Source of the DNA: JAGOPY01 sp964619555
GTDB taxonomy: Bacteria; Bacteroidota; Bacteroidia; Bacteroidales; JAGOPY01
DNA: 64,000 nt
Direction of reading: 5' to 3'
Assembly (NCBI GenBank): GCA_964619555.1
Contig: CAZUDV010000003.1
Span: forward strand, 248,001-312,000
Of the stretch, positions 8,407 to 17,100 are shown piece by piece; within the stretch, counting starts at the first letter, position 1, and each line of letters starts with the position of its first letter. Position numbers and translations under genes: made by a program. The notes under the pieces were generated by a model. It saw only the letters and a list, made by a program, of their open reading frames with translations. It was not told the DNA's origin and did no database searches.

Positions 8407-9495
8407 ATGATCAGCATAACAAAACCCACATTGGTCCTGAACAGGGAACAATGCATGACCAATATAACCGGCATGATGGAGAAGGCCCGTTTAAGCAACA
8501 TACGTTTCAGGCCTCACTTTAAAACCCATAATTCTGCCTTTATCGGGAACTGGTTCCGTAAACTCGGGATCCATAGCATCACCGTGTCATCGGTAAGCAT
8601 GGCTAAATTCTTTGCAGCTTATGGCTGGAGGGACATCACCATCGCATTTCCGGTAAATCCCCTTGAAATAAGTGCCATTTCGGAACTGGCCAATGAGCTT
8701 CACCTGAATATACAAGGCGACACAGCCGATATCCTGCCGGTAGTCGAAAACGCTCTTAATTATCCGGTCGGTTTTTTCATCGAAATTGACACCGGCCACC
8801 ACCGGACGGGAGTGCCCTGGAAAGATCTGGCCGAGATCGACCGGATGCTGGATTACCTTTCCAGGTCTAACCGGCTTAAATTCAAAGGCTTTATGACCCA
8901 TTCCGGCCATACCTACCAGGCCGACAGCCGGGAAGAGATCCTGGATATCTACAAAGATACGGCACTTAAAATGAATTACCTGAAAGACCTGTACAAGGAA
9001 TTCTGGCCCGACATCATGATCTCTGTAGGAGATACCCCAAGCTGCAGCCTTGCTTCGGATTTCAGCGCGGTGGATGAGATCCGTCCCGGCAATTTCATCT
9101 TCTTCGACCTGATGCAGTACTCACTGGGTTCCTGCACCCTCGATCAGATAGCCGTGGCCCTGGCCTGCCCCGTGGTCGGTAAGAACCTGCACCGGAACGA
9201 GATCATCCTGTACGGTGGAGCCATTCATTTTTCCAAGGATTTCCTCTACAAAAGCAACGGGGAAAGGCTTTACGGATATATTGTCAGAATGCAGGATAAC
9301 AATTGGTCGGAGCCTGTTGTGGGAGCTTACCTGGCCAACTTGTCCCAGGAACATGGCATCATTAAGGCCAACAAAGAGTTCGTCGAAGAGATCAAAGTGG
9401 GTGATATTCTTGGCGTCCTCCCGGTACATTCCTGCCTTACCGCAAATCTCATGAAAGGATACCTGACCCTGGACGGCGAAACGATTAATTATTAG
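8407..9495 (+). CDS. D-threonine aldolase / D-serine dehydratase-like PLP enzyme
   Basis: 362 residues of the alanine-racemase-fold type III PLP family (D-threonine aldolase, D-serine dehydratase). The PLP lysine is in the characteristic RPHFKTH motif (about 37-43), near the N-terminus as in this family. IEIDTGHHRTGV (about 124-135) and GFMTHSGHTYQ (about 161-171) are further family blocks. The C-terminal VLPVHSCLTANL (about 338-349) provides the His and Cys that bind the metal in D-serine dehydratases. Substrate is not decidable from sequence. It is transcribed alone from its own promoter. Confidence 0.85.
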   Translation: MISITKPTLVLNREQCMTNITGMMEKARLSNIRFRPHFKTHNSAFIGNWFRKLGIHSITVSSVSMAKFFAAYGWRDITIAFPVNPLEISAISELANELHLNIQGDTADILPVVENALNYPVGFFIEIDTGHHRTGVPWKDLAEIDRMLDYLSRSNRLKFKGFMTHSGHTYQADSREEILDIYKDTALKMNYLKDLYKEFWPDIMISVGDTPSCSLASDFSAVDEIRPGNFIFFDLMQYSLGSCTLDQIAVALACPVVGKNLHRNEIILYGGAIHFSKDFLYKSNGERLYGYIVRMQDNNWSEPVVGAYLANLSQEHGIIKANKEFVEEIKVGDILGVLPVHSCLTANLMKGYLTLDGETINY

Positions 9496-9629
9496 TTTCC
9501 GGCTGGCAAAGACCAGGAATGGGTAACGGCTGACGCAAAATTTTTATTAACATTCCGGAAGAAGTTTTCAGCATTGAATAGTGTAAAACTATTCCCCGGT
9601 AAAATCTTTCAAACCGGGAGCTTATCACC

Positions 9630-9637
9630 TATCTTTG
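9630..9637 (+). promoter_or_regulatory. Bacteroidota -7 promoter element TATCTTTG (dnaB)
   Basis: TAnnTTTG match ending 5 bp before the ATG at 9643. It supports that start over an upstream alternative at 9574 and implies a very short leader. Confidence 0.5.
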
Positions 9638-9642
9638 GCGGC

Positions 9643-11175
9643 ATGGAAGACAAGTCTCGTTACAACCCGGCTGAAAAGTCGAAAGGCCCCGGTAAACGGG
9701 GTTTTGAGAGAAAAGTTCCCGTACAGGAGAATCCCTTTGAACATGGAAAAATCCAGCCCCAGGCAACCGATCTCGAAGAAGCCGTGCTGGGGGCGATCAT
9801 GCTCGAAAAAGACGCCCTGACCGCTGTCATCGATATCCTGAAACCGGACGTATTTTACAAAGACCAGCACCGGATCATCTATACGGCGATCATCAGCCTT
9901 TTCAGTCGATCAGAACCGGTTGATATTCTAACGGTTACGAGCGAGCTTAAAAAGATCGGCCAGCTGGAACCGGCCGGCGGCGCCTATTATATCACCCAGC
10001 TTACCAATCGCGTGGCTTCTTCCGCCAATGTGGAATATCATGCCCATATCATTATCCAGAAGTTCATCCAGCGGGAACTGATCCGCATCTCATCAGAGAT
10101 CATCCGGGATTCCTTCGAAGACACCATGGATGTTTTCGATATGCTGGACAAGGCAGAACAAAACCTGTTCACCGTCAGCGACAGCAATCTGAGACGGAAC
10201 ACGCAGGACATGCACTCCCTCGTCAAAGAAGCGCTGTACTTTATCGAAGCGGCTAAAAACCAGCAGGAACAGCTTCGGGGAGTTCCATCCGGGTTTACGG
10301 CCCTTGACCGAATCACCCAGGGATGGCAACGGTCTGACCTGATCATCCTGGCCTCCCGCCCCGGTATGGGTAAAACGGCGTTTGCCCTTTCCATGGCCCG
10401 TAATATAGCCGTGGATTTTAAAAAACCGGTCGCCATCTTCTCCCTTGAAATGTCATCCGTTCAGTTGGTAACCCGTCTGATCTCGGCAGAATCGGGCCTT
10501 TCTGCAGAGAAGCTGAGAAAGGGCGATCTGGCCGACTATGAATGGGAACAGCTCAATACCAAGATCAGCCGTCTTATCGATGCCCCCATTTTCATCGATG
10601 ATACCCCGGCCATGTCCATCTTCGAACTCAGGGCCAAATGCAGGAGGCTCAAAGCCCAGCATAATATTGAAATGGTATTTATCGACTATCTTCAACTGAT
10701 GACCGGCACTTACGACCGCCAGGGCAACCGGGAACAGGAGATCAGCAACATTTCCCGGTCGTTGAAGAGCCTTGCCAAGGAGCTGGATATCCCGGTCCTG
10801 GCCCTGTCACAGCTCAGCCGGGCCGTAGAAACACGCGGAGGCTCCAAAAAGCCCATCCTCTCCGACCTGCGCGAATCCGGTGCCATTGAACAGGACGCCG
10901 ACCTTGTCCTGTTTATATACCGTCCGGAATATTACAAAATCGACCAGATGGACGACGGCACCCCCACTACCGGTCTCGCCGAAATCAGCGTTGCCAAACA
11001 TCGAAATGGCGCCCTGGGCGACATCCCGCTGAAATTCATCGCCCGTTATGCAAGGTTTACCGATTACGACAGCCCGGACATTGAAATGACGCCTTCTGCC
11101 GGTTATCTGCCCGATAAACTAAGGACTATTCCCTCGAAAATGAATGAGATGGAAGATGATGAAACTCCGTTCTGA
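9643..11175 (+). CDS. dnaB: Replicative DNA helicase DnaB
   Basis: 510 residues from ATG 9643. The N-terminal DnaB domain begins about residue 35 (PQATDLEEAVLGAIMLEKDAL), preceded by a basic, flexible tail. The RecA-like C-terminal domain has Walker A ASRPGMGKTAFAL (about 236-248), Walker B MVFIDYLQLM, and the family stretches LSQLSRAVETR and SDLRESGAIEQDADLVLF. It is the ring helicase of the replisome. No intein is present: the Walker A region is uninterrupted and total length is normal. Convergent with the downstream PCMT gene, with 6 bp between stops. Confidence 0.95.
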   Translation: MEDKSRYNPAEKSKGPGKRGFERKVPVQENPFEHGKIQPQATDLEEAVLGAIMLEKDALTAVIDILKPDVFYKDQHRIIYTAIISLFSRSEPVDILTVTSELKKIGQLEPAGGAYYITQLTNRVASSANVEYHAHIIIQKFIQRELIRISSEIIRDSFEDTMDVFDMLDKAEQNLFTVSDSNLRRNTQDMHSLVKEALYFIEAAKNQQEQLRGVPSGFTALDRITQGWQRSDLIILASRPGMGKTAFALSMARNIAVDFKKPVAIFSLEMSSVQLVTRLISAESGLSAEKLRKGDLADYEWEQLNTKISRLIDAPIFIDDTPAMSIFELRAKCRRLKAQHNIEMVFIDYLQLMTGTYDRQGNREQEISNISRSLKSLAKELDIPVLALSQLSRAVETRGGSKKPILSDLRESGAIEQDADLVLFIYRPEYYKIDQMDDGTPTTGLAEISVAKHRNGALGDIPLKFIARYARFTDYDSPDIEMTPSAGYLPDKLRTIPSKMNEMEDDETPF

Positions 11176-11181
11176 TCATCA

Positions 11182-11907
11182 TCAGTATTTATGCCCCTGA
11201 TCATCGATCATAGGGACGAAACGGACCGGAAGGATATTCTTTTGCTTTAGCTTTCCGTTTTTCTTTTCCAGCAGGATGAGGTCCTGTGAATATCCCTGCC
11301 CGACGGGAATGATCATCCGGCCTCCCTCTGCCAGTTGTTCCTCTAATTTCACCGGGATGTGGGTCGGGGAACAGGTCACAATAATGCCATCATAGGGAGC
11401 GTATTCCTCCCATCCTTCGTAACCATCGCCGTTCTTCACAAGAACATTCCTGTAATCCAGTTCTTTCAGCAAAGTGTCGGCATGTAATGCCAGCGATTTA
11501 AAGATCTCAATGGTAAATACCGAATCGCAGATCTCAGCCAGTACCGCTGCCTGGTAACCTGAACCGGTACCAATTTCAAGGACCTTATCTTCTGGCCGAA
11601 GCTCCAGGGCTTCTGTCATGAAGGCTACAATATAGGGCTGGGAAATGGTCTGACCTTCGCCGATCGGCAACGGGTAATCCTCGTAGGCTTCCTCGGCATA
11701 TCCCTGCGGCACGAACCGGTGACGCTCCACTTTCCGCATGGCATCCAGCACACGGGTATCAGCAATGCCACGCATCTTTACCTGATCCCTGACCATGGCC
11801 ATTCGTTCCTTTTCAAAGCGCTGGCGATCATCTACCTGGGGCATGCACGAGGGAATAAGGAAAAATGATAACAACACAAAGTTAAAAAGAAGCAGGGAAC
11901 TGCGCAT
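11182..11907 (-). CDS. pcm: Protein-L-isoaspartate O-methyltransferase with lipoprotein signal
   Basis: 241 residues. The PCMT core repairs isoaspartyl residues by S-adenosylmethionine-dependent methylation. Visible blocks are GIADTRVLDAMRKVERHRFVP, YEDYPLPIGEGQTISQPYIV and the SAM motif VLEIGTGSGYQAAVLAEI. Unlike cytosolic PCMT, it starts with a hydrophobic signal and lipobox FLIPSC (Cys21), so it should be exported and lipid-anchored. Such exported PCMT homologues are, to my knowledge, frequent in Bacteroidota, but the methyl donor supply outside the cytoplasm is unexplained. Confidence 0.88.
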   Translation of the reverse strand: MRSSLLLFNFVLLSFFLIPSCMPQVDDRQRFEKERMAMVRDQVKMRGIADTRVLDAMRKVERHRFVPQGYAEEAYEDYPLPIGEGQTISQPYIVAFMTEALELRPEDKVLEIGTGSGYQAAVLAEICDSVFTIEIFKSLALHADTLLKELDYRNVLVKNGDGYEGWEEYAPYDGIIVTCSPTHIPVKLEEQLAEGGRMIIPVGQGYSQDLILLEKKNGKLKQKNILPVRFVPMIDDQGHKY

Positions 11908-12006
11908 GGCAAGATTATTTGCTATTTGGCAATAAAATTATGAAAAATAAACAAAATGTCTGCTACCAGACGTAATCAGGTATGGTAAATCCTCCGGGTC
12001 AGCAAC

Positions 12007-12657
12007 TCACACAATCCTCCCATCCTTCATGGTGACCGTTCTGTCTGCCATCCTGGCCAGGTCTGGATTATGGGTGACAATTACAAAGGTCTGCCCGAGT
12101 TTGTCGCGCAGTTGCAAGAAGAGCCGGTGCAATTCGCCGGAGGCCGTGGAGTCGAGGTTGCCGGAAGGCTCATCCGCCAGGATGATCCTCGGATCATTGA
12201 TCAGTGCCCGGGCCACTGCTACGCGTTGCTGCTCACCGCCTGATAAGGCTGAGGGTTTATGCTGGGCCCTGTCCGTCAGGTTCAGCAGTTCCAGGAGATG
12301 GAAGGCCCTGGTTTCAGCTTCTTTCCGGTTCTTTTTAGCAATATAGGCCGGGATGCAGACATTCTCCAGAGCCGTAAACTCCGGCAGGAGGTGGTGAAAC
12401 TGAAAAACAAACCCGATGGTCTGATTCCTGAACGCAGCCAGCCTGTCATCCCTGAGTTCCGTCACCGGCCGATCATCATACAAGACAATCCCGGCATCAG
12501 ACCGGTCAAGAGTGCCCAGAATGTGTAGCAGGGTAGATTTCCCGGCACCCGAGGAACCGACAATGGATACAATTTCCTTCTCTTTGACTTCCAGGTCGAT
12601 CCCCTTTAATACTTTCAGGTCGCCGAACGATTTGAAAACCCCTTCCGCCTTGAGCAT
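12007..12657 (-). CDS. ABC transporter ATP-binding protein, LolD/MacB type
   Basis: 216 residues, full ATPase subunit: Walker A GSSGAGKST (about 34-42), Q-loop FQFHHLLPEFTALENV, signature LSGGEQQRVAVARAL and Walker B IILADEPSGNLDS. The LPEFTALENV block and length are typical of LolD, the ATPase of the lipoprotein-release complex (LolCDE), but related MacB-type ATPases look the same. No permease gene is adjacent in the window, so the partner is encoded elsewhere. It has its own promoter and is divergent from sucC. Confidence 0.85.
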   Translation of the reverse strand: MLKAEGVFKSFGDLKVLKGIDLEVKEKEIVSIVGSSGAGKSTLLHILGTLDRSDAGIVLYDDRPVTELRDDRLAAFRNQTIGFVFQFHHLLPEFTALENVCIPAYIAKKNRKEAETRAFHLLELLNLTDRAQHKPSALSGGEQQRVAVARALINDPRIILADEPSGNLDSTASGELHRLFLQLRDKLGQTFVIVTHNPDLARMADRTVTMKDGRIV

Positions 12658-12674
12658 AATGCAATTGTTTCAGG

Positions 12675-12682
12675 CAAATATA
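12675..12682 (-). promoter_or_regulatory. Bacteroidota -7 promoter element (TATATTTG on minus strand)
   Basis: Exact TAnnTTTG match 17 bp upstream of the LolD-like ATG. Confidence 0.55.
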
Positions 12683-12765
12683 GATGAATTTTCAGGGAAG
12701 ACCACATTTCAGAAGAGGGCAATGGTTTAATTGCGACAAAATTGATTGTCAAACGGGAAAAATCT

Positions 12766-12773
12766 TAATTTTG
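12766..12773 (+). promoter_or_regulatory. sucC promoter: -7 element TAATTTTG with upstream TTG
   Basis: TAnnTTTG match 29 bp before the sucC ATG. A TTG at 12742-12744 lies 21 bp upstream of it, the usual -33 spacing in this phylum. Confidence 0.6.
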
Positions 12774-12802
12774 CCGAACCTGTCTTTTCAATATCTCCAA
12801 CT

Positions 12803-13996
12803 ATGAATTTACACGAATACCAAGGGAAATCCATCCTCAAGAAATATAAAGTTACCGTTCCATATGGCATAATTGCCCATACCCCGGATGAAGCCGTCAG
12901 GGCAGCGGAACAGATACAGGATGAAACCGGTGGTTCCGGCATCTGGGCAGTAAAAGCCCAGATCCACGCCGGGGGCCGGGGCAAGGGTGGCGGTGTGAAG
13001 ATTGCCAAATCCCTGGAACAGGTGGAACAATATGCCCGGCAGATCCTGGGGATGACCCTTGTCACGCCCCAGACAGGCCCGGAGGGTAAGTTGGTCCGGA
13101 AGGTCCTCATTGAGCAAAATATTTACTATCCCGGTCCTTCCGACACCAGGGAATTCTATATGAGCGTGCTGCTCAACCGGGCTATCGGCAGGAACATGAT
13201 CATGTACTCCCCGCGCGGTGGAATGGATATAGAAAAAGTTGCGGAGGAAACCCCGGATCAGATCTTCACCGAAGAGATCGACCCGAAAACCGGGCTCATG
13301 CCTTTCCAGGCGCGAAGAATAGCCACTAATCTGGGCCTGCAGGAAGAAGCCTTCAAGAACATGGTGAAATTCGTCCACGCACTGTATGAGGCCTATATGC
13401 AATCCGACGCTAAATTGTTCGAGATCAACCCGCTCTTTAAAGCTGCGGATAACCGGATATTTGCCGCCGACTCAAAAGTCACGATCGACGATAACGCCCT
13501 ATATCGCCATCCGGACATCCAGGAAATGCGTGATTTCAACGAGGAAGACCCCATAGAAGTAGAAGCCAGCAAATTCCGCCTCAGTTACGTAAAACTTGAT
13601 GGAAATGTGGGCTGCATGGTCAACGGTGCAGGTCTTGCCATGGCTACGATGGACATCATCAAATTATCCGGCGCCTCCCCTGCGAATTTTCTGGACGTTG
13701 GCGGTACCGCCGATGCCAAACGTGTTGAAGAAGCCTTCAGGATCATTCTCCGTGATCCGAACGTCAAGGCAATACTGGTCAATATTTTTGGCGGAATCGT
13801 CCGGTGTGACAGAGTAGCCCAGGGTATCGTGGATGCATACAAGAACATCGGTCAGATCAATATTCCCATCATTGTCCGCCTGCAAGGGACCAATGCCGAG
13901 GAAGGGGCCCGCATCATCGATGGATCAGGGCTTCAGGTTCAATCGGCCATCCGCCTGGAAGATGCTGCCCGTCTCGTTGAAAAGGTATTGGGGTAA
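12803..13996 (+). CDS. sucC: Succinyl-CoA ligase beta subunit
   Basis: 397 residues from ATG 12803 (MNLHEYQGKSILKKY), the typical start and length. ATP-grasp domain with KAQIHAGGRGKGGGVK (about 46-61), metal-binding LFEINPL (about 205-211) and the C-terminal CoA-ligase domain with VNIFGGIVRCDRVAQGI. It makes ATP or GTP from succinyl-CoA in the TCA cycle. An earlier TTG would precede the promoter, so it is rejected. sucD is not adjacent in this window. Confidence 0.95.
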   Translation: MNLHEYQGKSILKKYKVTVPYGIIAHTPDEAVRAAEQIQDETGGSGIWAVKAQIHAGGRGKGGGVKIAKSLEQVEQYARQILGMTLVTPQTGPEGKLVRKVLIEQNIYYPGPSDTREFYMSVLLNRAIGRNMIMYSPRGGMDIEKVAEETPDQIFTEEIDPKTGLMPFQARRIATNLGLQEEAFKNMVKFVHALYEAYMQSDAKLFEINPLFKAADNRIFAADSKVTIDDNALYRHPDIQEMRDFNEEDPIEVEASKFRLSYVKLDGNVGCMVNGAGLAMATMDIIKLSGASPANFLDVGGTADAKRVEEAFRIILRDPNVKAILVNIFGGIVRCDRVAQGIVDAYKNIGQINIPIIVRLQGTNAEEGARIIDGSGLQVQSAIRLEDAARLVEKVLG

Positions 13997-14141
13997 TGCC
14001 TGCTTCCTGATTTAGTGTCTGGATAAGAGTCCTTATAATAACAAGCTGAATCGAATCTGTAAACTAATTTTCCATTTCACACGTTAACAAAGGTGTTGAA
14101 AGAAATAGACCGGCCTGTCGGGATATTACGCTTTTCAATAT

Positions 14142-14149
14142 TAATTTTG
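14142..14149 (+). promoter_or_regulatory. Bacteroidota -7 promoter element TAATTTTG
   Basis: TAnnTTTG match 11 bp before the ATG at 14161, upstream of the repeat protein. Confidence 0.55.
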
Positions 14150-14160
14150 GCACATATCTG

Positions 14161-17100
14161 ATGCAGAAGCGATACTTTATGATATTATCCTATAAATCAA
14201 CCCTTTTCCTGATACTTCTCTGTTTCACTTACCTGGTTGCCATTAGCCAGGAGAATCCCGAAGATTACGGAAAGACGATAGAAATGGCTGATAACTATTT
14301 TGCCAAGGGTGATTATATCAATGCCAAAGCCTCTTATCAGATTGCCGTAAAAATGGCTCCCGAAGATCAATACGCCAGGGACCGGCTGCAGCAGACCCTC
14401 AATATGATCAAGGTCCAGATGCAGCAAAATGCCCTTTACGCTGAAAAGATCCTGGTAGCAGATGAGCTTTACAAAAAAAACGATTGGGAGGGAGCCATCG
14501 TTGTCTATAAATCAGCCCTGGAGTTTTTACCTGGCGACACTTATGCCAATGGCCGCATCCAGGAAATTGAAAAATCGTTTGCCGACAAGCGGAAAAAGGA
14601 AGAAGATTACCAGGCCAGTTTGATTGCCGGTGACCAATTCCTGAAGGCGGGAAACCTGGCAGCGTCGCTGGCCGAATATAAAAAGGCAACCGACCTTAAA
14701 CCCGATGAAAATTTTCCGGTTGAAAAAATAGCCGAAATCGAACAGCTGTTGGCGGAACAGAAACAGGTGGCCGGAAGCTATGAAAAGGCGATGGCAGATG
14801 CAGAGCTGGCTATCCAGCGGCAAAAATACGATGAGGCTATCATGCAGCTTGAGGCTGCGGTCAGGATAAAACCGGATGAAAGCTATCCGAAGGAGAAACT
14901 GGCCGAAGCCAGGCAGCTAAAATCGCTCTACGAATCCTATTCCTCCATCATTGAGTCGGCTGATAATTACTACATCGAAAAAAATTTCGAGAAAGCCAGG
15001 ACAGAATACCAAAAGGCCCTTGCCATCAAACCGGGCGACGAATATCCCCAAAGCATGCTGGATAAGATAGAGGTGGCCCTGATGGATATTTCCAGGGCCA
15101 ACCGGTCGAGCTATGAACTCGCGATAGCCGAGGCCGATAAACTGTTCAATCAGCAGGATTATGAGCAGGCGATGGTGGAATATAAAAATGCCCTTCGCTT
15201 CAAACCTGATGAAGATTACGCCAAACAGCGCATCGGGGATATCAACAATATGCTGGCCCTGATAAAATCGCAGGATGAAGCCTACGCCCAGAGTATTTCC
15301 AGGGCTGACCAGCTATTTAAGGACCAGCTTTATGAAGAATCGAAGGAAGAGTACAACCGGGCCATCGGATTCAGACCGATGGAACAATATCCAAAAGTCA
15401 AAATCGACGAGATACGCACCATCCTGGCCAATTTACAGAGCCAAAGACAAATATATTCCAGCCTGATTGCTGGCGCGGACAAGCTTTTCTTCGCTGACGA
15501 TTACGTGGAAGCCAGGGAACAGTACAGAAAAGCCAGTGATCTTTTCCCGAAAGAACAGTATCCCCTGGACCAGATAAAGATGATCAACGAGATACTCGGG
15601 CAGAGGGACAAATATATCAAGGCTATCACCGATGCTGACCGGTTGCTGTATGAAAAGAAATATGAAGAGGCCCTTTCCGAATACAGGAAAGCGGCTGCTT
15701 TGGATGAAAATGAGGTTTACGCTGAAGGAAGGATCTATGAAATAGAGACAAAGATCGCTGAGGAGCAAATCCTTCAAGCCCAGCAAAGAATGTATGATTC
15801 AGCGCTGGTAGTCGCCGATGACCTCTTTACTGCAGGGGATTACATCAGGGCAATGGAATCTTACAAAGCCGCACAGGCCATCCTTCCGGGGGAAGGTTAC
15901 CCGAAGCGTAAAATGGAAGAAATTAACCGGATTGCTGACGAAAAGAACAGATTGGCAGCCCTGGAAAAAGAATATACCGAAAAAATAGAATCCGCCGATA
16001 GCCTTTTGGTTGCGAAAAATTACAAAGCCGCCAAAAATGCTTACGAAGAAGCTCTTAAATTGAATCCATCCGATGCATATCCATCGGTAAAACTGGATGA
16101 GATAAAAAAGATACAGGAGGAGATTGCCATCCGGGAAGCGCAGGATAAGCGATATTCCGACCTGATCTCCGGCGCTGATCTGTTCATGGCTGCCGGGGAT
16201 TATCCAGATGCCCGGAAAGCATATGAAGAAGCATCCGCCATCAAACCGGGGGAAGATTATCCCAGGATGATGATTCAGGAAGCCGAAAAACTGATGGGTG
16301 AAATTGCGGCAAAAGAAGCCCTGGAAAAGCAGTACGCAGAAGCCCTGGCCAATGCTGATAAGCTCTTCGAGGCAAAAGATTATCAGAATGCGCTGCTTGC
16401 ATACCAGTCTGCCCGGTCGCTTAAACCGGAAGAGCAATATCCTGCCGTTAAAATAGCACAGGTGAATACGGTTTTAGGCGAGATATCGGCCCAGGCAGAA
16501 CTTGACAAGCAATTTGCAGAGGCCGTCGCAAAGGCTGATGAATTATTCGAAGCCGGGGATTTCAACGGCTCACTGGCTGTATACCGGTCAGCCCAGGCTT
16601 TAAAACCCGCTGAAAAATATCCTGCCGATCAAATGGCACTGGCAAATGCTAAACTGGATGAAATCGCAGCCAGGCAAGCCCTTGATAAACAATACGCTGA
16701 AGCCATTTCAAAAGCTGATAAACTCCTGGCTGATAAAGATTATAAATCTGCCCTCAATACCTACCAGGAAGCAGCCGCGCTGAAACCTTCAGAAAATTAC
16801 CCGGATGATAAGATATTGGAGATCAATCGCATATTGGGAGAAATTGCAGTTCAGGATGCCATGGATAAGCAATACGCAGAAGCCATTGTCAAGGCAGACA
16901 ATTTATTTCAGAACCGTAACTATAGCGGCGCCCTGGCTGCATACAAGTCGGCCCTGGAACTGAAACCCGAAGAAAAGTATCCCGGCGATAAAATGGCTGA
17001 AATCAATGCTTTGTTTGAAAAGCAATATGCCGATAAGATTGTCGGTGCTGACAAACTGCTGGCTGTCAAGGATTATCAGAATGCACTCATCGCATACCAG

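Noticed and set aside
12809..13402. Antisense ORF of 197 codons over sucC
   Set aside because: sucC is complete and conserved on the plus strand; no family is recognised in the antisense frame.
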